From: Paenibacillus sp. FSL R7-0337 | GTDB lineage: Bacteria; Bacillota; Bacilli; Paenibacillales; Paenibacillaceae | DNA: 64,000 bases | Direction of reading: 5' to 3' | Assembly (NCBI RefSeq): GCF_037969875.1 | Contig: NZ_CP150218.1 | Location: 3,410,001 to 3,474,000 of the forward strand | Shown here: positions 1-9,098 of the stretch, piece by piece | How the letters are laid out: each line of letters starts with the position of its first letter | Position numbering within the stretch: the stretch's first letter is position 1 | The notes under the pieces: generated by a model | Database searches by the model: none | What the model was told of the DNA's origin: nothing | The model's input: only the letters and a program-made list of their open reading frames with translations | Program-made: the position numbers and the translations under genes

Positions 1-463
1 ATGTGTTTGTATGGATCAAATCAAAAATAAAGTTCTTTTTCAATCCTTTTCCAAACAGTCCTGGAAGTCTAATAATCAAATGGTTATCGAAGTTATCTAC
101 TACAAACTGCTCCAAATAAAAACGATGACGGCCGTAAGGTTCCGTTTTCTCCGGTTCAATTATTGAATCTTCCTCTACATTAACAGGGTTCGCGTATACA
201 TCGACTGTAGAAATCAAAACAAATTTCTCTGCCTTCACATTTCTTAAAGAGCTGATTAATTTATTTATATTATCAATATCTTCTTGAGGATCTTTATTAG
301 CTTTCCATTTCACTGCCGGTGCTGCTGCACAAATAACAAGTCTGTATTCTTTATTTTGTATCGTTTCAATGTTAGAAGAATTATACAAATCATCAAAATC
401 AGCTTGGGTAAGCAGCGTTTGGCCTACAAAACCTGTATAACCTATAAGACAACTTTTTTTCAT
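1..463 (-). CDS. NAD-dependent epimerase/dehydratase-like protein, 3' part outside window
   Basis: The frame is open from an ATG at 463 to the window edge, so only the first 154 or so residues are seen. AGGAGG lies seven bases before the ATG. The N-terminus has a short Rossmann entry (IGYTGFVGQ, residues 7-15), then LVICAAAP, LISTVDVY and a YGRHRFYLE segment, which match the order of a short-chain epimerase/dehydratase: nucleotide loop, strand 4, the Ser/Thr strand and the YxxxK-like position. The Lys of YxxxK is not conserved here (YGRHR), so catalytic activity is uncertain. It is the last visible gene of the minus-strand glycan locus, 15 bases beyond the stop of the upstream GT2, and probably makes or modifies a nucleotide sugar. 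Family assignment is by motif order only. Confidence 0.7.
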   Translation of the reverse strand, partial: MKKSCLIGYTGFVGQTLLTQADFDDLYNSSNIETIQNKEYRLVICAAAPAVKWKANKDPQEDIDNINKLISSLRNVKAEKFVLISTVDVYANPVNVEEDSIIEPEKTEPYGRHRFYLEQFVVDNFDNHLIIRLPGLFGKGLKKNFIFDLIHTNT

Positions 464-478
464 TGAGAATCCTCCTGA

Positions 479-1453
479 TTATTGATTTGAAACACTTTCT
501 CTATCTTGAACTAATTCTAAACGCGTTTTCTTTTCCTTATACATTTCTACAGATTTTGTGCTGTAGAATGGGCGATTTTGTATTTCAATTAAGATTCTCG
601 ACGTATACTCCCCAATGATTCCACCTATAAAGAATAATCCGGCAAATCCAAGTGAAATCAAAATCATTAATGTTGTCCAGCCTTCTACTAATGATTGATT
701 AAATAAATAATTATAAAAAGCATATCCACCCATAAATATCGAAAAAACAAAAAATGTAAATGTAAGTATATGAGCCGCTCTTAAACCAAAGTGTGAAAAG
801 GATACAAGAGCATCCATTGCAAGGGATATATTTTCGCGATTGACCGCTCTGCCTTTTCTTTTATTAATTGCATCATACTGAATTAACGTTTTGGAATACC
901 CAGTTAACTCATAAAGTGCCTTCCGATATCGAACTCGTTCCTTTAAATTCTGCATTGAGTTCAGCGCACGACGAGTAACCAAACGCACCGTCTCAGTAGA
1001 TAGCGAAACGTTCAAATACGAGACTTTATTCAAAAGTTTATAAAATGTTTTAGATTTCCAACCCGCTTCCCCGGATGAAGCAACAACAATATCAAAACCC
1101 TTACCGGTAGAAGTTTTAAACATTTCATATAGTAATTCTGTATCAAAATCAATAGATAGTGATTCTATTTCAAATACAAAATCCCCCATAGACTTATTCA
1201 AACCCGCCATCATAGCATGCTCTACACCATGCTTTCTCGACAAGTTAATAATAGTTGTATCACCATATATATTTTTCATGACATTATGCATACATTCTAA
1301 TGTACTATCAGAACTGAAATCATTAACTAATATAATTTCATAATTTTTAAAGTGATTCATCATCGTATTATCAATTTGAACTAATACAGTCTCAACATCT
1401 CGTTCGTTATTATGTGCATAAAGAACTACTGATACAAAAACCTGTTCTTTCAT
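479..1453 (-). CDS. Polyprenyl-phosphate-type GT2 glycosyltransferase with two C-terminal membrane helices
   Basis: 324 residues. The N-terminal GT-A domain starts FVSVVLYAHNNE and has VNDFSSDST at about 43-51, the usual nucleotide-binding acidic turn. Two hydrophobic helices lie at about 225-250 and 260-285, followed by a basic tail. This layout is that of DPM1/GtrB/CsbB-type enzymes, which load a sugar onto undecaprenyl phosphate at the inner membrane face. Odd feature: the segment that normally carries DxD (GDFVFEIES, 90-98) reads E-x-E, so metal binding may differ. The start overlaps the stop of the FAD gene by four bases, indicating translational coupling. With the small DMT protein and the polytopic proteins upstream it fits a three-component extracytoplasmic glycosylation system (inference). 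Confidence 0.82.
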   Translation of the reverse strand: MKEQVFVSVVLYAHNNERDVETVLVQIDNTMMNHFKNYEIILVNDFSSDSTLECMHNVMKNIYGDTTIINLSRKHGVEHAMMAGLNKSMGDFVFEIESLSIDFDTELLYEMFKTSTGKGFDIVVASSGEAGWKSKTFYKLLNKVSYLNVSLSTETVRLVTRRALNSMQNLKERVRYRKALYELTGYSKTLIQYDAINKRKGRAVNRENISLAMDALVSFSHFGLRAAHILTFTFFVFSIFMGGYAFYNYLFNQSLVEGWTTLMILISLGFAGLFFIGGIIGEYTSRILIEIQNRPFYSTKSVEMYKEKKTRLELVQDRESVSNQ

Positions 1454-2571
1454 AACACTTCCTCCAAGTCATATATTGTATTAAACTTCCCAGAAAAGAC
1501 AGATAGAAATCTTGGACGTTTCGAAAACTCTTTAATTACAGTCGGACGAGAATCATCAAGTTCAGATGCACTAATTAGAGCTTTCACAGCATATAAGGAT
1601 TTTCTTTGTTGAATTTCGATTTCTGGAATCAAATACTTTTTAGCCAATTGATGCATTCTGGTCCAAGCAGAATCCGGTTTAGCAGAACAAAAATTACAAT
1701 TTGCTAATTGGTTAGGTGTACAATTGGGATTAAACTGCTGACAAGACAATTCAGGCAAAGCGCTAAAAGAGGATTCATGTGGGGTATGTCCCACTGAAGT
1801 TAAAGAGTGATAACCGCTTTCTCCAAAAGGCATTAAAGAAAAAAAAGGACCATCCATAACTGTAATCCCGACATTTTTCACATTATCTGAAACATCGGTC
1901 ATAATAACTTCACAGATCTCATATTTAGTAGTAAATAATTCATAATCAAACTTACGGAGAATTTGGTTAATGCTAGCATAAGTTGCATTAAGAATATTTG
2001 AGGCAGTACTTATTGTTCCATCATTGAAATCAAGAACAAATTGATTTTCGAACTCACTAACCCTTTCAAGAACTTTATTGAAGTGTAAATGTACATTCTT
2101 GAATTTCCCTAACTCATTTATATACCAGTCTCGAATAATATTCGCATCATAGCTATACTCTAATGTCTCAAATGTAGCCTCCACTGTTCCTTTATTAAAA
2201 TACGCATTGCTGTTAATCTCAGATGCAGGTATGTCCACATATTCGCAGAAGTTAAGAAATTGCTCTGCGTTAGTAAGCGAGTCATTAGCTGAAATAGCAT
2301 ATACCTTCTTGAATCTATTATTGATAGAAAATGAAAAATCCTTTACAAATCGCTCATAATAATGAGCAGATTTACTTGCAGTCGAAACACTACGCGGATA
2401 ATGATATCCATTATGCACTCTAGCTTGATTAATAAAACTTGCTCGTTGTAACGGTTTGTCATCAATCTCCATCACTGCAACATTCAGGTCTCTTTTAGCC
2501 AATAAATGCGCAGCGTACAAACCATATATTCCAGCACCGAAAATCACATAATCATAATTCAAAAAAGTCAA
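1450..2571 (-). CDS. FAD-dependent oxidoreductase (DAO-like fold) of unknown substrate
   Basis: 373 residues. The N-terminus is a dinucleotide-binding turn (VIFGAGIYGLYAA, GxGxxG at 12-17) followed by an acidic strand end (VMEIDD), then RVHNGYHYPRS, typical of D-amino-acid-oxidase-like flavoproteins acting near sugars or amino acids. No membrane segment or signal is visible. Four cysteines at about 277, 284, 292 and 295 (spacing 6, 7, 2) form a compact cluster in the middle of the protein that could hold a metal. It is translationally coupled to the GT2 downstream and lies 31 bases after the DMT gene. It probably oxidises a sugar or sugar-linked intermediate of this locus, but the substrate cannot be named from sequence. 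Confidence 0.75.
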   Translation of the reverse strand: MTFLNYDYVIFGAGIYGLYAAHLLAKRDLNVAVMEIDDKPLQRASFINQARVHNGYHYPRSVSTASKSAHYYERFVKDFSFSINNRFKKVYAISANDSLTNAEQFLNFCEYVDIPASEINSNAYFNKGTVEATFETLEYSYDANIIRDWYINELGKFKNVHLHFNKVLERVSEFENQFVLDFNDGTISTASNILNATYASINQILRKFDYELFTTKYEICEVIMTDVSDNVKNVGITVMDGPFFSLMPFGESGYHSLTSVGHTPHESSFSALPELSCQQFNPNCTPNQLANCNFCSAKPDSAWTRMHQLAKKYLIPEIEIQQRKSLYAVKALISASELDDSRPTVIKEFSKRPRFLSVFSGKFNTIYDLEEVL

Positions 2572-2602
2572 TTCCTTTCTATAATTTACTCAAGGTAAAA
2601 TT

Positions 2603-2953
2603 TCATTTGAATATAATCAGTGTCCCTATTACTAATAGTAATATTCCTAATATTTTTGAACCTGTGATAGGTTCATGAAATATTAAAATGGAGACTGTTA
2701 CAATACCTAATGTAGTCAATGCTTGGGATACAGGAGAAATCCTACCGAGTTCTCCACGAGATAACGCAAAGATATAGAAGATAAAACTCACCCCGTACAT
2801 GATAGCCCCTGACCATAAAAAAGGAGAGGCAATCATTTTACTAACTGCACTCATACTTAATCCATTTAGACTTATAAGATTAATCCCATGTTTCAATGCA
2901 ATTTGAGCAATAATATTAAAAACCATCGCGAGAATCAATAAAACAATAAGCAT
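2603..2953 (-). CDS. Small four-helix DMT/EamA-type transporter, possible lipid-sugar flippase
   Basis: 116 residues with four hydrophobic helices and very few charges, the size of SMR/ArnE-ArnF-type half-transporters. The third segment carries LSRGELGRISPVSQALTTLG, and ISPV(S)QAL followed by EPITGSK is characteristic of EamA/DMT proteins. Such small proteins can flip undecaprenyl-phosphate sugars (established for ArnEF) or export cations (SMR). Its place between a polyprenyl-phosphate GT2 and two large membrane proteins favours lipid-sugar flipping, which is inference. A strong ribosome site (AGGAG, reading minus) precedes the ATG. There is a 112-base gap to the upstream gene, the largest in this operon, so a separate promoter is possible. 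Confidence 0.8.
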   Translation of the reverse strand: MLIVLLILAMVFNIIAQIALKHGINLISLNGLSMSAVSKMIASPFLWSGAIMYGVSFIFYIFALSRGELGRISPVSQALTTLGIVTVSILIFHEPITGSKILGILLLVIGTLIIFK

Positions 2954-3065
2954 TCAAGTCTCCTAATTTTCGACATATAATTAATTCTAGAGTTATTATA
3001 CTTCATTTGATGGACATTTGGTTATGCTATAAGCACTTTTCTATCCCAATTATAGACATATAATT

Positions 3066-5336
3066 CTATTTCACTTCGAATGAAGAAATTGGATTAACAA
3101 CCCCTCTATCAAGATATACATGTATCCATTGTGAACCCATGTTTTCCAAGTGAGATATTGAATACATCTCACCATTGATTTGAATTTGCTTAGAATTGTT
3201 TAAACCTATAACATTGTTGAGATTTTGATCAAATAATAGAAGTGCCCTATTTTCGCGATTCACCCCATTATCCCAGTTTATATCTGTATAACTAGATAAT
3301 ATCACATCATTTTTATCAAAGGCTCCTTCTAATCGCTCATCATTGAGCATATTCGTCCTTACAGTTCCATAATCCACGCTATCTCGATATAACTTACTAA
3401 CAACAATATTGCTTAATTCCAAATCCGTCATATTTGCTGGGTATGAGGTAATACGAACAGCACCTTCTCCATTATTGATTCGAACTGGGATGTTATAATT
3501 CTCATGTGCATTAGGAATATTGTATCCTCCCTGCCCCTCGTTTACCCATCCATCCGAAACATTCACAATCCTACGAATCCCCAGTCCTTTCCATCTATTG
3601 ATATTCCACATGCTTGTATAGTCAAATGAAATATCGGCTATTCCGTTGTTGATTATTGGATCAGTTGTAACTTTTATCTCCCATGTACTACCATCAATCT
3701 GCTGAATACTTGATACTTTCGCTATAGCTTTTAGAGTCAAATCCTTGTTAGTCTTCTCCCATAAAACATTATATTCAGTAACAGCTACTGGTTCATAATT
3801 CGCTAAAAACTCTCTATAGAAAAACCAATTCTCTCTTTTAGCCCAATACTCCCAGTATGTAAAATCCTCCCTGATCGTTGTCAAATACTTCGGATCAGTG
3901 GCTTTAAAACTCTCTAAATATTTTTTACGATATTGATCTCCTAAAACATGAATAATATAGTCAATCCCAGAAGGTTGGAATTTACCTGCCATCAAATCAA
4001 GTGCAGAGGCATATGTCGAAAATATTTCATCGTTTTTAACATAGTATTTTGAAAGAAGCTGAAGTGAATCACCATAATGTGATAAATATCCATCTAACTC
4101 TTTTACATAAATCCCCCGTGTTGTATTCAACTCATCTAAAGCTTTTGATATATTAGGTACTAACACTATGGCAACAATCAATATTGTGAGTACTTTGGAA
4201 TAATTCACAAACCTCACATTTACTTTCGTTATTTTTTTTACAGCATGGAAAAGGAAGGATAAAACAGAGATATAGAACACCAGATAATAAGGAGCAAATT
4301 GTCCGTCTTTCATGCTACTCAACGAATAAGCATATCCAGCCATTAGTGTACTCAAAAAGATGAATAGCAGCAAGACATCCCTAATTTCATAGTTTGATTT
4401 TCTGATTTTATACGAATAGTACAGCAAAATTCCAAACCCACATATTAACTCCAAATTTCTCGGTATATCAGAAAAAACTAGCAATTTACTATTTTCATCT
4501 TGCATATAATACCAAAACTGATCGCTCGCAACGCCTAAGAAATTATAATCAATCCAATTCATTAGATTTCCCCAAGTCAAAATGGAGACAAATACTATTA
4601 ATCCGCTTAAAGTCCCTATCAGGAATAAAGCAGCTCTCTTAATAAATTGTAAGTTCCATTGGAAATATAGGAGCATAAGAATATAACATATCGAAAGGAA
4701 CACACTAATTCCAAAATCATTGGACCAAGTAATACATGAACCCGCTAAGAAACCAAATGAAATAATACGAAGATTTTCATTCCGTATTAATTTCTTCCCT
4801 TTTCTCTTGCTAATAATCAATATTATTAATGTAATAATGAAGGGTAGAGCAGCTCTTTGCATTCTCAGGGAAACTCCAGGTGTAGCGTAACTTAGTAAAT
4901 TAATATTTTCAAAAAATAAATAAATGTGTAAAAAATCCTTAAAGCCTAAACCAAACGCCAAAAGTGTAAAGGTTACAACCAATGAACTATTTCTACTAAT
5001 ACGATTTAACTTTAAAATTGAGAATATGGCAATTGAAAAAACAAGAGCTGTAACAGAGTTTGTTACAAATAGACTGTGAGTAAAATTATTGCCAAACAAT
5101 AAAAGAAAGAATGAATTTAAATATAATGGACCCAAGCCTAAATAAAAATAAAAATCCTTGAAAGGAATCTGTCCACTCAACAGTCGCCGAAATCCATTAT
5201 AGCTTTGAAAATCACCATTAATAGGAATAAAATCAGAAAGATAAATCCTCCTCAAACCCGCCAAAATACATAATAAAATAATCGAAATAGTGATTAATAC
5301 AGTAAATATATCTTTCATACCAAATTTCAATTTCAT
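3066..5336 (-). CDS. Large polytopic membrane protein, GT-C-like, with extracytoplasmic C-terminal domain
   Basis: 756 residues. The N-terminal half has about 11-12 hydrophobic segments; the C-terminal 350 residues are soluble and beta-rich. The first loop after helix 1 reads NGDFQSYNGFRRLLSG followed by PFKDFYFY, an acidic residue plus G-x-x-P-x-x-D-F arrangement like the first extracytoplasmic loop of GT-C enzymes, which use polyprenyl-phosphate sugars. No family name is certain. The last 75 residues (LSSYTDINWDNGVNR onward) closely match the end of the 1,219-residue protein encoded just upstream, indicating a shared module. It is likely the transferase of an extracytoplasmic glycosylation system, placing sugars onto the exported glycan or another wall polymer (inference). 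Confidence 0.65.
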   Translation of the reverse strand: MKLKFGMKDIFTVLITISIILLCILAGLRRIYLSDFIPINGDFQSYNGFRRLLSGQIPFKDFYFYLGLGPLYLNSFFLLLFGNNFTHSLFVTNSVTALVFSIAIFSILKLNRISRNSSLVVTFTLLAFGLGFKDFLHIYLFFENINLLSYATPGVSLRMQRAALPFIITLIILIISKRKGKKLIRNENLRIISFGFLAGSCITWSNDFGISVFLSICYILMLLYFQWNLQFIKRAALFLIGTLSGLIVFVSILTWGNLMNWIDYNFLGVASDQFWYYMQDENSKLLVFSDIPRNLELICGFGILLYYSYKIRKSNYEIRDVLLLFIFLSTLMAGYAYSLSSMKDGQFAPYYLVFYISVLSFLFHAVKKITKVNVRFVNYSKVLTILIVAIVLVPNISKALDELNTTRGIYVKELDGYLSHYGDSLQLLSKYYVKNDEIFSTYASALDLMAGKFQPSGIDYIIHVLGDQYRKKYLESFKATDPKYLTTIREDFTYWEYWAKRENWFFYREFLANYEPVAVTEYNVLWEKTNKDLTLKAIAKVSSIQQIDGSTWEIKVTTDPIINNGIADISFDYTSMWNINRWKGLGIRRIVNVSDGWVNEGQGGYNIPNAHENYNIPVRINNGEGAVRITSYPANMTDLELSNIVVSKLYRDSVDYGTVRTNMLNDERLEGAFDKNDVILSSYTDINWDNGVNRENRALLLFDQNLNNVIGLNNSKQIQINGEMYSISHLENMGSQWIHVYLDRGVVNPISSFEVK

Positions 5337-5392
5337 TGATTTTGCTACCCCTGTCTCATAAATATATTTACCCTTATATAATTGGTCAGCTA

Positions 5393-8300
5393 CTATTTAT
5401 TCATAATAATCAGGTTTGGAAAAGCAGCACTATCTGTAAATTCATCAACGTCTCCATACACTTCAACACGCATATAATTCCCCGATATATTTACAGAAAG
5501 TATTTTTACTTCTCTGTTATCACTAAAGGTCATTTTTCTGCCAACTTGTAGTTGTGACCTATTATAGGACGTATTATCAAACAAAAATTCATTAATATCA
5601 CGGCCAATTCCATTAATCCAATTTTCATCAGTAAAATCCGAAAGTCTTAATTCTTGTTTAACATCATAATAATTTCCACTTCCATCTACATAAAAAGCAA
5701 ATTTATTAATAGAAACAGACTCATTACTTTTAAAATCAATATAATCCACCGTTCCATTCCACCATTTATAATCAGTACTTAATCGAATAGCGTAATCATG
5801 CTTTCCTTGAGAGATATTGAATGAGAAATCCCCTAGTTTGTTATTTATCTTTGATCTCATTTCTACTGAAGCAGTGGTATTAACATCACTATCAACTTGT
5901 ACTATTAAGTACATTGGCTTGTTCTTAACAAGGCCCCCCGTCCCAAAAGTTATATTTTCAATATTACTTATAGGTTCTGAAAGATACGGAGCGTTATAGA
6001 ACGCCTTATTCCCGTCTTGTTCAGCCCATAACTTAGGAATATCTCCAAGTGATCGGCTCCATACCTCTGGTTGGTTATCAATAACATCAAAGCCTTGAGA
6101 AATATCGATCCCCTTTAAAGTAATACTTTTATTAATATCTAATCTGATTCTCTGTGGTTGTGCCGAGAGATTCATTTCAATGCTTCCATCACCAATATCG
6201 TTAATATTATAGGTTTCGGACTGCACTTCAGAGAAATCTTCATTTTCTTTCAATGTATAGAATATTTGCAAATTCCCTATATCATTTGCTGCAAAGTGAA
6301 GCTTTATTCTGGTAGGTTTAGCAGTATTACCTATACTATCTCCAACCTCTTTTCCGACAAAATCCATTAACGCTCCAGCTATATAAGGATCGTCACCCTG
6401 TACTTCAACGTTTAGAGAACCATTAGCTTCTTTTTTAGCAGTAGCATTGTGATAGGTAATATTATCTATGTTTAAATTCTCAAACCCTCCTGAGTATATG
6501 TTGTTTCTTGAACCCCCTAAGATACTTAGTTTACTTAGGTACTCCTTCTTCTTTGTCTTTAATGAATATATATCAAAGTTAGATAGTCTAAGTAACGGTG
6601 TATAGTTCTTATATATATATTCAGAAAGCATATAATACTTATAATCCACTGCAATATTATCAATATAGCTCCATTGTTTACCCGAAATCGGCATTAAAAC
6701 AATGGGTGGCTGCTTTTCTTTAATTGAATCAAGCGCCAAACTCTGAGTTGTATCATCGCTAATCAGAAGAGGAGATTGATTAGCATATATAGGATTTTTT
6801 CTTCCAACCAAAGAATAGAAGTAATTAGTCGAAGAAAAATCAAAATATGTCTCGTCTGGATTTATAAGATTATCCAAAATCGTTTTAAGATATGCTGCAT
6901 CCGTTGGAATGTCTCCGTAAACTCTAGTATTATTAAAATCATAGGCTTCATTGTATTGCTGTTGGTAACTTGGAGAGACTAAAGCCCTGGTAGCCATTGA
7001 AGCCCCTCCCTTTAAAGAATTATAATTAATGTTGATTAGAATTACAGTCAACAACGAAACAACCAAGAATTTCAAAATTCTATTATTCTCGTTATTTTTC
7101 AAGCCAGTAAATGATAGCGCGGCCAAGGGAAATGTTCCTAAAACATAAATTAGGTTCCCTTCAGCAAGAGAATGTCTTACAATCCCTCTGGAGATATTGA
7201 AGAAAAAAAATGCGGAGAAAAACAGGAACATTATTAGGTTCTGCCGATCCATCTTTAGCATATTAATTTCAGAATAAACAAGTTTTATAAGCACATAAAT
7301 TACAAGTGCAATTGTAATCATCGGAAATATATAGTACCCCAACACATATGCCACTAAGTTACTGTCACCCACTGATGCATAAGCCCAATTTTGATTGGAT
7401 TGGCATAACTTAATTAACTCAATAATTCTTCCCCAAGGATTCACACCCTTCGTCAAACATAAAAGAACAAATATACCTATAGCTGATAAAAGGGTTATCA
7501 ACCCTGCTTTCAAAAAAATCAACATCCTCGAATACTTTTTATAAACAATAGATAAACCAATGTACGTAAACAAACCTGCTAAAGTAGCGGAAAAACCTAA
7601 ATCGAGTCTATAAACACATAATATGCCTGAAACAACCCAAAATTCATACGCAGCAAACTCTTTTTCATCTTGTTTTAAATATTTATAAATACTAAATACT
7701 AATACTCCACCAAGCAAATATGTTACATTCACGAGGCTCCCTAATAAAGGAAATGTCAAAATGAAGAAAAAAGCATTAAGGTTACCGATGAGGGATTTGA
7801 TTAGATAAAACAAAACGAGAACGTAGGCTACTTCAATATATGGATTGTATAAAAAAGCAGCCCACGGCTCATATCCATTGATTAAGGAGTAAAAGTATGC
7901 AAACATCTGGTTTGACAACATATGAGCATCAAAAGTTTCAATAATAGGTATACTTCCATATCTAAATAAATGATCTACGGATAGACCATGATTGGCCATT
8001 TCAAAAAACTCTGTTCCAACCGCTGCTGCCCGATAAGGTTGTGCGATGACAAGGGAAAAACCAACTAAAATAGTCGGAAAATAAACCTTATTTATAAGGT
8101 CGATTCTAGAGATATTTAAATAAATCGATTCTCTTTTTAGAATTAAAAAAGCAATAAAAAACATTATAGCCGCACAAAACATTATCACCAATAAATACAT
8201 TAAGTAAGGTTTGGTAATAAGAATATCAAATCTCTTATTTATAACATTATTGAGTTCTAACATTATACATTGTAAAATCCCTGTTAACAAAACAGGAATA

Positions 8301-9052
8301 CCGCAAGCAACAATAATTTTTCTAAACTTATCTACTAAAATATCACTTTTCCTGCTCACTACTTTTATGATAGATTCAAGTGCAAATAACAGTATGATAC
8401 TTATAAAAAACCAAATTATAACAAACAAAAGTGTTGCATTCTGAATTTCTAACTTTTGCAGTACCGAAATGCTCTCAAACCGACTACTGATATGATATTT
8501 ATTTGATAGAACCCATACAAATAAACTTAGTGGCAATGAAATTAGTATATAAACAACTAGCAACGAGATATCAAAGTCTTCACTTTCTTTCATTCCAACA
8601 AATTTAAGATATACCCATCCCAAAAAAACTGCTCCCCCTATTATGTACAGGGGGAGTTCAACACTTGCTGATAAAAAGCTAGCCACTGTCCCTGCTATAC
8701 CAACATACGACAGTCCTTTGATATATTTTACAAAAGAGTCGAGTTTTCCCTCCTCGTAAGCTTTAGAAAAGACCTTGCATATTAGAAAGAACAGCAATAG
8801 AAAAATTAATAACGTCACTAGCATAAAAGCATAGTAGCTATTAATGCGGGAAGCGATATCGACATTAGATGCTGTCGCCCAGGACATAATATGTTTTGAG
8901 AAATTTTTTATTTCAGGAGTGTAAGTCAATACACTCCGTATAGCCGGAAGTACCAACAATAGAGAAAAGAGCAGACTTGAAGCTGTAGCTGAAACAAACA
9001 AGCCTCTTTTGTTCTCATACAAATTAATAATATTTTTAAAATAGCTTCTCAT
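5393..9052 (-). CDS. Giant polytopic membrane protein, GT-C-like, with long beta-rich C-terminal region
   Basis: 1,219 residues from the preferred ATG at 9052, which has AAGGAG six bases upstream; a TTG 42 bases earlier (9094) has no ribosome site. About 15-17 hydrophobic segments occupy residues 1-690, and the rest is soluble. A loop near residue 360 reads FEMANHGLSVDHLFRYG followed by IPIIETFDAH, reminiscent of GT-C active-site loops. The long C-terminal part contains two to three beta-rich stretches and ends with the LSDFTDENWINGIGR module also found in the 756-residue neighbour. Unusual length for a single glycosyltransferase. Function unassigned; a membrane glycosyltransferase or glycan-processing protein acting outside the cell is the best guess. 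Confidence 0.65.
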   Translation of the reverse strand: MRSYFKNIINLYENKRGLFVSATASSLLFSLLLVLPAIRSVLTYTPEIKNFSKHIMSWATASNVDIASRINSYYAFMLVTLLIFLLLFFLICKVFSKAYEEGKLDSFVKYIKGLSYVGIAGTVASFLSASVELPLYIIGGAVFLGWVYLKFVGMKESEDFDISLLVVYILISLPLSLFVWVLSNKYHISSRFESISVLQKLEIQNATLLFVIIWFFISIILLFALESIIKVVSRKSDILVDKFRKIIVACGIPVLLTGILQCIMLELNNVINKRFDILITKPYLMYLLVIMFCAAIMFFIAFLILKRESIYLNISRIDLINKVYFPTILVGFSLVIAQPYRAAAVGTEFFEMANHGLSVDHLFRYGSIPIIETFDAHMLSNQMFAYFYSLINGYEPWAAFLYNPYIEVAYVLVLFYLIKSLIGNLNAFFFILTFPLLGSLVNVTYLLGGVLVFSIYKYLKQDEKEFAAYEFWVVSGILCVYRLDLGFSATLAGLFTYIGLSIVYKKYSRMLIFLKAGLITLLSAIGIFVLLCLTKGVNPWGRIIELIKLCQSNQNWAYASVGDSNLVAYVLGYYIFPMITIALVIYVLIKLVYSEINMLKMDRQNLIMFLFFSAFFFFNISRGIVRHSLAEGNLIYVLGTFPLAALSFTGLKNNENNRILKFLVVSLLTVILININYNSLKGGASMATRALVSPSYQQQYNEAYDFNNTRVYGDIPTDAAYLKTILDNLINPDETYFDFSSTNYFYSLVGRKNPIYANQSPLLISDDTTQSLALDSIKEKQPPIVLMPISGKQWSYIDNIAVDYKYYMLSEYIYKNYTPLLRLSNFDIYSLKTKKKEYLSKLSILGGSRNNIYSGGFENLNIDNITYHNATAKKEANGSLNVEVQGDDPYIAGALMDFVGKEVGDSIGNTAKPTRIKLHFAANDIGNLQIFYTLKENEDFSEVQSETYNINDIGDGSIEMNLSAQPQRIRLDINKSITLKGIDISQGFDVIDNQPEVWSRSLGDIPKLWAEQDGNKAFYNAPYLSEPISNIENITFGTGGLVKNKPMYLIVQVDSDVNTTASVEMRSKINNKLGDFSFNISQGKHDYAIRLSTDYKWWNGTVDYIDFKSNESVSINKFAFYVDGSGNYYDVKQELRLSDFTDENWINGIGRDINEFLFDNTSYNRSQLQVGRKMTFSDNREVKILSVNISGNYMRVEVYGDVDEFTDSAAFPNLIIMNK

Positions 9053-9098
9053 ATTTATCTCCTTAAGTTCGGCAATCCATGTGAATATTCGCAAATAT

